The notes: a model not told the origin generated them from the letters alone. A DNA stretch of 64,000 nt from Multifurca ochricompacta (GCA_022496185.1 WTXG01000002.1:62001-126000), one strand, 5' to 3'; counted from the first letter of the stretch, positions 13,384-25,398 are shown. Numbers and translations: made by a program.

Positions 13384-16300
13384 ATGAGTTCCCCAATCAG
13401 CACAGCGGCACCCAAAGCGGCAGCAGCACCGTCTACAAAAGGAGCACGTCAATATGACATACCATACTTGGAAGAAGATGGTGGCAATTTTACATTCTGG
13501 AAGTACAGAGTTCAAATGGTCTTGAAACTGCGGAGATTGTGGTCTGTGGTTGATGGGTCAGAGCCTCAGCCAAATCCTACAGCACCTCCTGAAGCACAGG
13601 AGGAGTGGGCATTCAAAGATAGCGAAGTGCAAGCACAGATATCATTAACTCTCAAGGACGAACCCCTAAGTACTGTCCTATATGCGAAGACGGCCAAGGA
13701 ATGCTGGGACAAGTTATTAGTCTGCTACGAAGGCAAAGGAGAGCAAAAGATAGTCTACCTTATCAACGACGTCTTCCGCTCCACCCTCTCGGACACAGAA
13801 TCCCTGGAGCCCCAGATAAATGCCATAGTCAGGGCTGCCCATACAATTTCCAACATTGGCTTACCACTGGATGACAAGCTCGTCGCCTTCGCAATCATTT
13901 CCTCACTCCCAACCTCTCTATCCACCTTAAAAACCATCCTTTCCACGACAAATCCCTCTTCCCTCACTGTTGAACACGTTAAGTCACAGATAATCCTTGA
14001 CGAACAGCGCCGCGTCCAAGAATCGGGCCTTGGTGCGACCGCTTACTTCACGCGCTCAGCAAAAGCAGCTAAAAAAGGAAAAGGAAAGTCAGAAGAGGAC
14101 AAGCCAAAGAAACGGTGTACTCACTGTAAAAAGCGTGGGCATGTGGTGGAAGAATGTTGGAAGCTCAAGAAGGAAAATGAAGCCAAAGCTAATGACTCAG
14201 GTGCCAATGCTCAGCAATCCTCCTCTAACGCTAAGGCCGCGGCAAAAGTCGCTGTAACGGATAGCCAGCCCGTCCAAAGCGAAGACCCCGTACTCCTGTT
14301 CAAAGTGCTACAAGTCCTATCAGCACGCGTCGACCTCAATCAGCAATGGATAATCGATTCAGGGGCATCATGTACCATGTGTTCCCATAGGAATTGGTTT
14401 TTCCAGTTTAAATCACTTTCAATCCCAGTCAAGATTGTCCTAGGCAATAACAGCTCAATTCTTGGCACCGGCGTCGGTAGTATCCATGTCCGAATGAGGG
14501 CAAACAACAAGTGGACTAACACAATTCTCCAAGACGTCTTGTACGTTCCCGAATTGCATGGAAATCTACTGTCCGTTGCCCAACTCGCAAGCCGCGGAGC
14601 CGATGTCCGCTTTGCTAAGAACACCTGCCAAATCTATAGTCAGACTGGGGTACTTACCTGTGAGGGACGCCTCGAAGGAAACCTCTACATCATGGACGCA
14701 CGTACTGTCGCACCAGAGACAGTGCACATCGCCAGGGTGGACGCTTTCCCGGCTGAAGGAGACGAAATTAGCCCTAAAGACGAAACCGCTTTAATCGCAC
14801 TAAGTACAGTCGCAAAGGCAGACCTACATACCTGGCATCGAAGACTTGGGCATCTCAATGCTGACGCCGTTCTCCGCATGGTTCGAAAGGGAATGGTCAA
14901 GGGAATGGACATTACCTCAGAGTCAAGTCCACCTGGCCCCTGCGAGTCATGCCTTAAGGGAAAGCAGACACGCGCTGAGATCCAGAAGTCCATGGAAACC
15001 AGAGCCACTGCAGTCTTAGGCTGAGTCTTCTCCAATGTGTGCGGAAAGCTACCACGGCAATCCCACCAAGGGTATGAATACTTTGTGACCTGGGTGGATG
15101 ACAAGTCACAGAAAGTCTTCGTAGCCGGCATGCGCAAAAAATCCGAGGTCATGCGACACTTAAAAACCTTCGTTGCGCGCGTGGAAGTCGAAACCGGGGG
15201 GCGAATCAAAGCGCTGTGTACAGATGGAGGGGGCGAGTACACTGCAACCACAGTCCAGAAGTTCCTGCAAGATAAAGGCATCAGACATGAGATGACGACA
15301 CCTGACACTCCTCAGCACAATGGTGTTGCTGAACGGATGAATCGAACACTCCTTGACAGGGTCCGAACGATGTTACTTGATGCTGATCTGCCTGAAACCT
15401 ACTGGTACGACGCGCTAGAATACGCTGCTTACCTGCACAACGTCACCCCTACTCGCACTCTAGATGACACTACCCCAGAAGAAGCTTGGAGCGGCAACAA
15501 ACCAATCGCTCTACAGGCCGATTTTTTGAGTCCCGCGACATCATATTCGATGAAGGGGGGCCGGGAAGTCGTCATGAACGAGTAATCATCGAAATTGACA
15601 ACACCAAACATGCAGAGCCAAAGGAGGAAGGTGAAAACAGTAACATTCAGCCGCATACAATAACTACGCCAACGAAAACTACTAGCCAACATCAGCCAAG
15701 TAGCGATAGCGAAGTCGAGAGTGCACTCACCGAACCCCCAGCACCAGAACCAATGCCCATCTCCACCATTACCACCTGACCCAAACGATCCACACGTCCT
15801 CCTGTCCGCGATGACGACCCTTGCTATTCTGTCAGTTCTTACGCAACTAGACGGGACCCTGCAGAACAAGTCAATATTGCGACATCTGACCTAGCAAGTG
15901 ACCCACACACCTACAGAGAAGCCATGGCGCAACCCGACGCCGGCAAGTGGGATGCAGCCTGCCAGGAAGAAATGCGATCATTCGAAAGCATGGGAGTCTA
16001 CGAGGTTGTCACGCGCCCAAATGGACGTAAAGTTGTCGGCAGTAAATGGGTGTTCCGCACGAAGCGTGGACCCACAGGGGAAGTCTTGAGGCACAAAGCT
16101 CGCATTGTGGCACAGGGTTTCACACAAGTCGAAGGCGTCGACTACGACAAGACTTTTGCGCCCGTTGCGAAGTTTGCATCTCTTTGCGCAATTCTTGCAT
16201 TGGCAACGCAGTTTGATCTTGAAGTACACCAAATGGATGTGAAGTCGGCATATCTTAATGGTGAGCTCAAGGAAGAAATATATATGGAACCACCCCCGGG

Positions 16301-17444
16301 TTTCGACATCCCCGAGGGCATGGTACTCCGACTAGTCAAGGCAGTGTATGGCACTAAGCAAGGCGGCCATGTATGGTACCAAGATATCAGAGCGAAGTTA
16401 GAAAGTATAGGATATCAACACACCGAGGCCGACCACGCCGTGTTCGTCCGCCACAGAAACAATACCCCATCCATCATTGCCCTCTACGTTGACGATATCA
16501 CCATGGTGTCTAAAACTCTGGAGGAAATAAATGAGGATAAGGAGGCACTCAAAAGGGTCTATGAAATGACAGACCTTGGTGAGCTTACCTGGATTCTTGG
16601 GATGCATGTCACTCGCGACCGGAAAGCAGGTTGGATGGCACTCTCCCAGAAAAAATACATTGAAGAAATTTTGGCACGTTATGGAAAATCTGACGTTCGA
16701 CCCATCAGCACCCCTGCTCTCGCAAATGAGCACTTAATCAAACTTGACTCACCCACTGTCGATGTCAAGGCATACCAGCAAGCCATTGGCGCCTTGATGT
16801 ATCCCATGCTCGGCACCCGCCCGGACCTCGCATACACAGTCGCTGCACTCGGACGACATGCTGCAAATCCTGGAGAGGAACATCAGCGAGCCCTAGATCG
16901 CGCGTTCCGTTACCTTAGAGCCACAAGCGGCACGAAGCTAGTCTTCACACGCGGTGCACCTAGAGGAACTGAGCTGCAAGGTTATGTTGATGCCGATTGG
17001 GCTAGCGACGTGAACGATCGAAAATCGACTTCGGGCTTTGTCTTCATGCTAGCTGGAGGCGCGATAAGTTGGAGCTCGAAGAAGCAACCTTCAATTGCGC
17101 TATTGAGCACTGAGGCCGAGTATATTGCAGGAGCCCATGCCGCGAAGGAGGCCATCTGGTTGCGTCAGCTACTAGCTGAAATCCACCAGAAGGATGACTT
17201 ACCTACTACCCTTCACATGGACAACCAATCTGCGATATCGGTCGCCCGAAACCCCGAATTCCATGATTGCACCAAACACATCGAGATCAGACATCACTTC
17301 TTGAGGCACATGCATGAAAACCAAGAGATCGAATTGAAGTATGTACCAACAGAAGAACAACTCGCAGATGTGTTGACGAAGGGCCTTGTGCGGGAGAAAC
17401 ATGAGAAGTTCACAGAAGCGATGGGGATTCAGCGTGCAGGCTGA
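13384..17444 (+). pseudogene. Copia gag-pol polyprotein (disabled)
   Basis: One original gag-pol frame starting at ATG 13384. In order: a UBN2-like gag, a zinc knuckle CTHCKKRGHVVEEC (about 14116-14157), protease active site IDSGAS (14353), the GAG-pre-integrase HHCC region (LHTWHRRLGHLN ... CESCLKGK), integrase core (WVDD, CTDGGGEY, NGVAERMN), RT with YVDD (about 16480) and RNase H (VDADWAS, STEAEY, MDNQSA). TGA at 15022 replaces an arginine in LG-R-VFSNV, and TGA at 15777 lies before PKRSTRP. At about 15500-15530 the frame jumps from SGNKP to GRFFESRDIIFDEGG, and the part of the integrase normally between these is missing. Stop TGA at 17442, followed by a GAGGGGG polypurine tract directly before the 3' LTR. 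Confidence 0.92.
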
Positions 17445-17451
17445 GGGGGCG

Positions 17452-17757
17452 TGTTAGAATACAGCTACGGCACGCAGCCACATAGATACCGGAGATGGCG
17501 GTGCGAGATCGATCATATCGAGGCCGTCCTACACAATGCATGAGGTATCGTGCAAATTTCTTACTTTATTATAGGACTATTAGTGTAGTTTGTATCCTCA
17601 GTCTTTCTGTTCCAAAGACTGAGGTCAGTATTATTTTCTTCGTAGCTACATTGCATTTTACTAATTCTTTGTGTAGCTACTCGCTTTTCTAGGTATTACC
17701 TAGCAATACAGTCTTTCTGTTCCAAAGACTGAGCTACTCGCTTTTCTAGCTCTTACA
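17452..17757 (+). repeat. Copia 3' LTR
   Basis: Same 306-bp length as the 5' LTR; four substitutions, each in a CpG context. Confidence 0.95.
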
Positions 17758-17867
17758 GCAACTACATTGCATCACATGGTTGTCTGATCTCCTTCCTATT
17801 AAGGAAGGTTGACTTAAACACACAGAAATGTGCATCCAGGGACTAGGACAGCCATGCTTGTATGAAA

Positions 17868-18539
17868 TGAAACCAGAATAATAAAATAATAATGTAAATA
17901 AAGATAGTGATGTGCCTGGCCCAGCTCAAAGCTGGAAGCCAGGCCGTTGTGACAGCCCAGCAAGGGCTTTGGCCTGGCTCAGGCTGCAGCTTTCAACAGC
18001 ACATACAAGTGCAATAGCAATCATCAAAATCAGTAGAAATCTGATCACAAAGTGGTTGATTTGGGTCACATGATCATGTTTATCATGGCATTTCAAACTT
18101 TTTCTTCAATATAGCTTTGCAATACATAACACACTAAGTCATATTTGGATTAGCTGAACTATAACTACTAGTTATATGTCATAAAATTTTCTCTGCCAAA
18201 AGCTGTGGCTTGGGCCAAGCCATCTGTGGCAGCTTTGGCTTGGCCCAGACTTTAGGAAAGCCAGAGCCACCTCAGGCCAAGCCAAAGCCATGGCTTTTGG
18301 GCCAAGCCAGGCCGGAACATCACTAAATAAAGAATCAATTTTATCTCCTGAATGTAAAACAACAATTTTTAAGGGATCTTGAGTAGCCATAAATGAATGT
18401 GTTGTGTCCAAGTGTGTATCTCCTTGACTGGGATGGCCTGGGCCAATTGTCTGAAATGTGTGATGCGAGTAAAGAACTTGCACATGTTTCATTTTATGGG
18501 TAACCTGGGTATCAAAACAAATATACAGGGGTTACCCCT
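17868..18539. repeat. Dispersed repeat R, copy 1 (interrupted by a MITE)
   Basis: The flanks 17868-17904 and 18334-18539 match 63181-63309 and 63830-63953 near the right end of the window, including AATGTAAATAAAG, GATC-TGAGTAGCCA and a shared GGGTAACCTGGGTATCAAAAC. Probably part of a larger DNA transposon; no coding frame is convincing. Confidence 0.7.
17905..18325. mobile_element. hAT-type MITE (421 bp)
   Basis: Flanked by a perfect 8-bp direct duplication AATAAAGA (17897-17904 and 18326-18333), the target-site length of hAT transposons. The ends are inverted: TAGTGATGTGCCTGG at the left and the complement of TAGTGATGTTCCGGCCTGG at the right. The interior is built of many short palindromic words such as GGCTTGGCC and GGCCAAGCC. 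No transposase is encoded, so it would need an autonomous hAT in trans. Confidence 0.85.
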
Positions 18540-19132
18540 TGTCACAGCCAGGTGCGTGCTGTGTCAAGGTCGGGAATCGTTCAAGTTCAAGGCAACTAGA
18601 TCAAGATCGAGTCTTTAATCAAGACAAGTCAAGCTCACACAAGTTAGAGGGGTGCACATGAGGTATGGGATCGAGCAGTGACACTAAGTCCTGCCACAAG
18701 CTTACTGGGGTTCAAAGACCTCCTAAGATGCGACTTAGAAGGCTCAAGAGAGGGATTCTGTGAGTCTCTGATACACCTGTATTGAACACAGGAGAACAGA
18801 CTTAAGGTCTGTTCTCTAGAACGTAGCAGGTTTAAATACAGTTGGATCACTACCAAAGATAAGAGTCTAGCCAATGAAGTAAAGTAAAGTAGGTATAGTA
18901 GGATGATATCATGCTGTATCACAGTGACCTCATAGCTATGTCATACCACATCATATAAGTACAGGAGATGGGCTAGACCAGTGCATAAGTAAACAGAAAA
19001 CAATAGAGGGGTTATGCCCTCTATAGTATTCAGTCAGTTAACCTAGTTAGATAAGTTAACTGATACAACCCAGACAGTTATTCAAACAGTCGATGAAGAA
19101 AGGAAAAGCAAAGAAAACAAACTGTCACATCA
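18540..19132 (-). mobile_element. Solo LTR, GyB-related gypsy family
   Basis: On the minus strand it starts TGATGTGACAG and ends CTGTGACA. A CCCCT duplication flanks it (18535-18539 and 19133-19137). It shares with the GyB LTR the ends and an AGTCTGTTCTCT-like core near 18800. It lies in dispersed repeat R. Confidence 0.85.
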
Positions 19133-19162
19133 CCCCTCTGTTACGGTGGTGCTTGCCTCAAG

Positions 19163-19741
19163 TGTTATGAACCCTGTCTCTCCCTGTGTTCTTTTTCCTA
19201 CCCAACGATGACCCTTTCCTACCACCCACGCTTCACTACCAGATCACGTCCCCATCGTGGGATCCGTCACATGCTCTCCATCCATCCCCGTGACTCGCCT
19301 GTTTGCTTATGTTTACCTATTGCTTCCTCTGCTTATCTCTTATCTCCTTATCGTATGACCAGACATTTACTTAATCCCCTATCAGTAGAAGCCAGGCTTT
19401 ACACCCTCCGCTTCCAGATATTTGGGCCCACTTGACTCCATGATTCTTATCGATAGATGCTCACCTCCTTATGTATATAAGTCGGCTATAGTTACACTGT
19501 AGAGCTCAGACTCGACTTATTGAATACATCGGTGTTTGTCTTCTGGACTTCCCTTTGGTCTTTGAACTCAGTTGTCTCAGTGCTTTCAGCACCTCCCCAC
19601 TTAACATCATCTTAGAAGTACAGCCTCTTTGACTTTGACTCATCACCTCTGAACTCCAAGAGATCTTATTGGTCTCTTATCTGAACCCGTGTATCGCGCT
19701 GTCACACAAGTCGTGTGGAACGTCCCACACCGGACGTAACA
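19163..19741 (+). repeat. Gy1 5' LTR
   Basis: Starts TGTTATGAACC, ends ACGTAACA. A TATA-like TGTATATAAG at about 19472 precedes the predicted transcription start near 19505. Confidence 0.93.
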
Positions 19742-19754
19742 TCAAGTCGAGTCT
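19742..19754 (+). promoter_or_regulatory. Gy1 primer-binding site, self-priming type
   Basis: AAGTCGAGTCT (19744-19754) is the exact reverse complement of AGACTCGACTT at 19508-19518 in the LTR, about 30 nt after the TATA box, which is where the RNA should begin. This is the arrangement of Tf1/sushi elements, in which the RNA's own 5' end primes reverse transcription. Confidence 0.8.
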
Positions 19755-19760
19755 CTCATC

Positions 19761-21257
19761 GTGGCTTCCAGCCGCAGTCAGACCCTCTTTAAAGAAGAAC
19801 CCATCGTACGAAGGGACGAGCCTGATCTTTCACAACAAGTACTTGGCTCTGCCACCTGGAAAGACTTTGAGTCTGAGTTTGGATACTATGTCTATCATGA
19901 TGGAAGATACCAACCGGTAGAATATGACGATGAGAAAAGAGTTTGGTATCGTATCCAATATTCGGACAGCCAACACTCTTGGGTTACTACAGGACCCGCC
20001 CCACCAGAATTTGGATTAGGACCGTGGAGGGAGAATCCCCTGGCCATTGTTACGGACTCTGAGCCTGAAGAGTACGTAGAAGAACATAGTGAAGAAGCAC
20101 TGGTATTAGTGTCGACTACATCCCCAGTTGCACCCGCAGTTGTCACATCCAGAGCCCCTGCTTTGACAACTCCCCAGATTTCTATACAATCCACCAACAC
20201 CGTCACCCCGTTTTATCAGAACATGTCCACCATCGCGGCCCAGCTTCTGGACCCGGCTCCTCCTCCCCCACCAGCCATACTGCCACCAAATATTCCCCCA
20301 CCATCGGGACAGTTGTCAGGTGTACTACCTCAGACATTCACAGGAGACCGATCACAAAGCAAAAAGTTTATGTTGGAATTTACAACTTTCAAAAATTTCA
20401 ACCATGACGTCCCCCAGATCATCAACCCCTTCCAGCACGCCAACCTCTTCCTGTCATTAATCTGAGGAGAGGCAGTGGATGACTGGACAATGGAACAGCT
20501 GGAATGGCTGAACGAACAAATTGAGAGTGGCCGTCATACCACCAGTGAAGGCCTTTGGGAAACTATTGCCCAGAGGTTCAAAGATGCATTTACAGATGGG
20601 CAAGCCAAGCAGAAGGCTGCTTGGGAACTCAAAGCTTTGCAAATGGAGAAGGGAGAACTGGACGCCTATGTAGCAAAGTTCAGGAGCCTGGCCAATAGAG
20701 CTGGTTACGATACGGATGAAGAGGCCACTCTGGACCTCTTCTCCCAGGGACTGCCCAACCCACTGGTAAAGAACATCATCCAGTTTCACCACCCCAATGA
20801 CTGGGACACATGGGTTGAAGCTGCTTGACGACAGCAGCAAGATTACCTGGACTTCCAGACATGCTTTGGGGTCGACACAAAGAAAGGAAAGACCCGCGAC
20901 CAGTGGAAGGCCGCCTTCAGAGTTAAACATGCCAGTCAGAGGGATCCAAATGCTATGGACACCTCTGCCGATAGGACCAGAGCACGGGTTGCACTCACCG
21001 AGGATGAAAGACAGACCCTGATGAAAGAGGGAAGGTGCTTTCGCTGCAAGGCCCAGGGGCATATGTTGAGAGAATGCCCAAAAAAGGGGGCACGAGGAGT
21101 GGAAGCAACGGTCACGCCTATCTGCAATAACCCACCAACTATCGACAAAAAGACAAAGGAAGAGAAAGCGCAGGAGATATGGGCAAACATGATGAAGGAG
21201 AGCGAGGAAGTAAGGGCCATCTTGGTAGAAAAGGCATTTGCGAAAAAGGATTTTTAA
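19761..21257 (+). pseudogene. Gy1 gag
   Basis: The frame begins at GTG, not ATG, six bases after the primer-binding site; the first in-frame ATG is at about 20222 (MSTIAAQ). The stretch before it (WKDFESEFGYYVYHDGRYQ and onward) is conserved in Gy2, Gy3 and GyD, so it is translated. A retrotransposon capsid domain follows (FMLEFTTFKNFNHDVPQ to LVKNIIQFHHPNDW), then a zinc knuckle CFRCKAQGHMLREC. TGA stops at 20463 and 20826 sit where relatives have arginine. Gag stops at TAA in the context GGATTTTTAA, where pol continues in the -1 frame. Confidence 0.9.
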
Positions 21258-24200
21258 TTGGCTCAAACCCGTCGGCCTGGGCATGAGCACTACATGTAAC
21301 CTCTGTGTATACTAGTCGCTTCAAATCGCTGAAAATACCAATACATTTCGAGACTACACAGAAAATGGCCGACCGTGACATCCTGATCGACTCAGGTGCC
21401 ACCGACAACTTTATCAGCCCACGAATGGCAAAGACCATGGGGTTGGGAATGCTGACACTCCCTCAAGAAAAGAATATCTGGAATATTGATGGAACTGCCA
21501 ATTGAGCAGGGAAGATCACGCACTACACCGATCTCAACGTTCAAGTGGGAGAAATAACAAAAGCCATTCGCTTCCTAGTTACCAACTTAGGCGATGAAGA
21601 TCTCATCCTAGGATACCCCTGGCTCGCTGCATTTGAACCAAAAATCAACTGGAGCAATGCAACCATGGACAAGGAGTTCTATCCTGTTCTTATCACATCA
21701 ATAGGATATGACTATGCCGTCCGACATTCGGCAGCGCGTAAAATAGAAAGAGAGGATGCAGATCTGGGCTCTTGTTTCACTACCAAGGCATTGGAGCTCG
21801 TGCAGAAGGCGATAGAGGGACAGGTGGAAAAGACCTTTGAAGAGGCAGTACCACAGGAGTATCACCGCCACTGGAAGGTTTTCTCAGAGGAGGAATCCCA
21901 ACGCTTCCCGCCTGCACAACCATGGGATCATGCTATTGAATTCGTGCCTGACGCTCCATCAGCAATTGATTGTAAAATCTACCCATTGTCACAGGCGGAA
22001 CAAACAGTGCTCACTGCATTCCTGGAGGAGCATCTCGCAAAGGGGTATATCCGCCCGTCGAAATCACCATACGCATCACCATTCTTCTTTATCAAGAAGA
22101 AAGATGGAAAACTTCGACCTGTCCAGGATTATCGACGAATCAATGCCTACACTGTGAAAAATGCCTACCCGTTACCACTCATATCGGAGCTCATTGATAC
22201 CATGCGAGACAAGTCCCTATTCTCTAAAATGGATGTCTGCTGGGGGTACAACAATGTCTGAATCAAGGAAGGGGATCAGTGTAAGGTGGCGTTCAAGACC
22301 AACCAAGGACTTTTTGAACCAAATGTCATGTTCTTCGGTCTCACCAACTTGCCAGCCACGTTCCAATCGATGATGAACCACATCTTCCATGATCTCATTC
22401 TCACCAGTGAGGTGGTAGTGTATATGGACGACATCCTGGTAGCTACCACAAACAACCTTGATCACCATCGAGAACGGGTACACCAAGTGCTGGATATCTT
22501 ACACGAACATGACCTATACCTCAAACCAGCTAAATGCTCATTTGAACAGCCAAGTGTGGAATACCTGGGAGTTATCCTAGAAGGAGGGCATGTACGAATG
22601 GACCCGGTAAAGATCCAAGGGGTTCGGGAATGGCCCATACCCATGTGTGTCAAAGATGTGTGGTCCTTTGTGGGGTTTTGCAACTTTTACCAACGATTTG
22701 TTCGAGGATTCTCCAGCATCGCCCAGCCACTAAACGGACTATTGAAGAAAGACATGCCGTGGCATTGGGCAGAGGAACAACAACGCGCCTTTGAACAAAT
22801 CCGCGACATCATCAGCTCCGAACCGGTTCTACTACAGCCAGATCTAGAAAAACCCTTTGAACTGGAAGTAGATGCGTCTCACTTTGCCAATGGTGCGGTA
22901 CTGAATCAACGAGATGCGGCCGGATTGCTTCGCCCAGTCGCCTTTTACTCAGAAATGTTCTCACCAGCAGAACGAAATTACGACATTTGGGATAGAGAGT
23001 TACTGGCCATTGTGAAAGCACTGCGACACTGGCGACCATACCTAGCGGGAACCCCTCATAAAACTATTATTCACACCGACCACTCCAACCTACTTTATTG
23101 GAAGGAACCCCACAAGATCAGTCGACAGGTTGCTCGTGAAGTCCTAGAGCTGGAGGAATACAATTTCGTGCTGAAACACATTGCAGGAAGTCGCAACGCA
23201 CGTGCAGATGCACTGTCATGACGGCCAGATTTAAATGATGGTGGAGAGGACAACAATGATATCATGGTACTCCCCGAAGAGGTCTTCGCAAGAGCGGCAG
23301 TTGTCAGCCTTCATGACATGGATCTATGGGCCCAAGTGTTGCAGAACATGAATCAACAGTTATGTGAGGCATGGGCAGATGCACATAACCTGAAGAAGAT
23401 TGACGACCTGTGGTGGAAGGACAGTGACCGACTCGTTGTCACTGGTGGCGACAACATTAAGAGGGGGGTGATCCATTTTCACCACGACCTCCCCTCTGCA
23501 GGACATCCCAGCATTGCTAACACATACACTCTTTGTTACGTCCGGTGTGAGACGTTCTGCACGACTTGTGCGACAGCTTCGTTCGTGTGTTCAGATAAGA
23601 GACCAATAAGGTCTCTTGGAGTGTAAGTGGATGAGTCAAAGTCAACGGGGCTGCTCCCGAGTGACAATGTTAAGCGGAAAGTGCCCAAAGCACTGAGACA
23701 ATCGAGTCAGAGGTTTCAAGGGGAAGTCCAGAAGACAAACACCGATGTATTCAATAAGTCGAGTCTGAGGCCTACAATGTAGTTACAGTGGACTTATATA
23801 CGTAATCGAATGAGCGTCTAAAGATAAGATATCACGGAGTCAAGTGGGCCCGAATATATGAAAGCGGAGGGCGTAAAGCCTGGCTTCTGATAGGGAATTA
23901 AGTAAGTGTCCGGTCGTAAAGATAAGGGATAAGAGATAAGAGCCCAAACACGAGTACAGTAACGTAAACATAGACAAAGGCGATCATGGAGAAGGGAGCA
24001 GGGCACGTGAAGGATCCCACGATGGAGACATGATCTGATAATGTAGGGTAGGCGGCAGAGAGGGGTCATTGTTAGGTAGGAGAAAGAAAGTAGGAAGAGA
24101 CGGGGTTCGTAACACTCTTGCCAAGCGAGATTACTGGTGGCCGAACATGAAGAAGGATGTGGAGGAATATGTGAAGGGATGCGCAGATTGCCAGGCCAAC

Positions 24201-25322
24201 AAAGTGAATACGCACCCACACCCACCAGCACCATTCCCAATTACACCAACGACTTCACAACCATTCCAGACTATCACCATGGATTTTATCGTCAAACTCC
24301 CCATCTCCAGAGGTTTCAACACCATCTTGACCATCACAGACCACGACTGCTCGAAAGCGGCACTGTACATACTGTGCAATGAGTCCATCATGGCAGAAGG
24401 AGTGGCCAAACTCTACCTGGATCATGTCTACAGACATTATGGCCTCCCGGAAAAAGTCATTTCAGACCGCGACCCACGTTTCACATCTACATTCGCCAGA
24501 GCACTCTGCAAAACACTGAACATAACCCAGAACATCTCTATGGCATATCACCCACAGACAGATGGACAGTCAGAAAGAACAAACCAGTGGCTTGAACAGT
24601 ATCTTTGGTTCTGGTGCAATGGATGGCAGGATGACTGGGCCGATTGGCTTGCAATGGCGGAATTCGCACACAACTCTTGGCCCAATGGTACCACAAAACA
24701 CCCCCCATTCTCACTTATCATGGGATGGACACCCCGAGCCACATGGACGGGAAAGCCAACAAACGTCCCTTCAGCCACGCAGCGTATCAACCAATGGGAA
24801 GAGATCAGGAAATCGGCCAATGAAAACCTGCTGAAGGCGCAAAGGACCCTGGCAGAGAAACCCACAAAATTCACACCTTATCGGACCAATGACCTGGTAT
24901 GGTTGGAAGGGAAGAACATTCACATGTCACATCCAACAGCCAAGTTAGCGCCCTGATGTCACGGACCCTTCAAGATAACAAGGAAGCTGTCAGACGTGTC
25001 ATATGAACTCGGACTTCCCCCTGCATGGCGCATTCACCCGGTCTTCCATGCTAGACTGCTGACACCCTACAAGGAGACGCCTCTGCATGGAGAGAACTTC
25101 CCATGACCTCCACCTGACCTTATCAACGGAGAAGAGGAGTGGGAAGTAGAACACATTCTAGATTCGAAGCGACAAGGCTGAGGGCGCAAGCTGTACTACC
25201 TAATTAAGTGGAAGGGATTCCCAGCCTCTGACAACTCATGGGAACCAGCTGGAGATATCTCTGCCCCAGTCCTTATCGCGGAATTCCATACCCGACACCC
25301 AGAAGCGCCCAAGAACAGTTAA
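21246..25322 (+). pseudogene. Gy1 pol (protease-RT-RNase H-integrase-chromodomain)
   Basis: Runs in the -1 frame from gag. Protease LIDSGATDNF (about 21380), RT with FFIKKKDGKLRPVQDY and VYMDD (22418-22432), RNase H ELEVDASHF and HTDHSNLLYW, integrase HHCC finger (HFHHDLPSAGHP, then CADCQANK) split by a solo LTR at 23534-24114, integrase core (MDFIVKLP, SDRDPRF, GQSERTN), and a chromodomain EWEVEHILD ... YYLIKWKGF at about 25136-25290, which marks it as a chromovirus. Stops at 21503, 22258, 23218, 24954, 25105 and 25180 are all TGA; the relatives have arginine at these places. Ends at TAA 25320. Confidence 0.9.
23534..24114 (-). mobile_element. Solo LTR inside Gy1 integrase
   Basis: A 581-bp LTR of the Gy1/Gy2/Gy3 family in reverse orientation, flanked by CTCTT (23529-23533 and 24115-24119). 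Removing it and one duplication restores the integrase zinc-finger frame. Confidence 0.93.
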
Positions 25323-25398
25323 AAGAAACCATCCCAGACCTCATCGGATCCCCCAGTATATGCCACCCCAGCGAATTACTACCACCAAACAATCTATC

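Larger units (their letters stand above)
13004..17757 (+). mobile_element. Ty1/copia LTR retrotransposon
   Basis: A 4,754-bp element with two 306-bp LTRs and a perfect GCAAC target duplication (12999-13003 and 17758-17762). Pol order is protease, integrase, RT, RNase H, which defines copia. The LTRs differ at four positions, all CpG transitions, so insertion was fairly recent. It is disabled by two in-frame TGA codons and by a deletion in the integrase C-terminal region. Confidence 0.95.
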
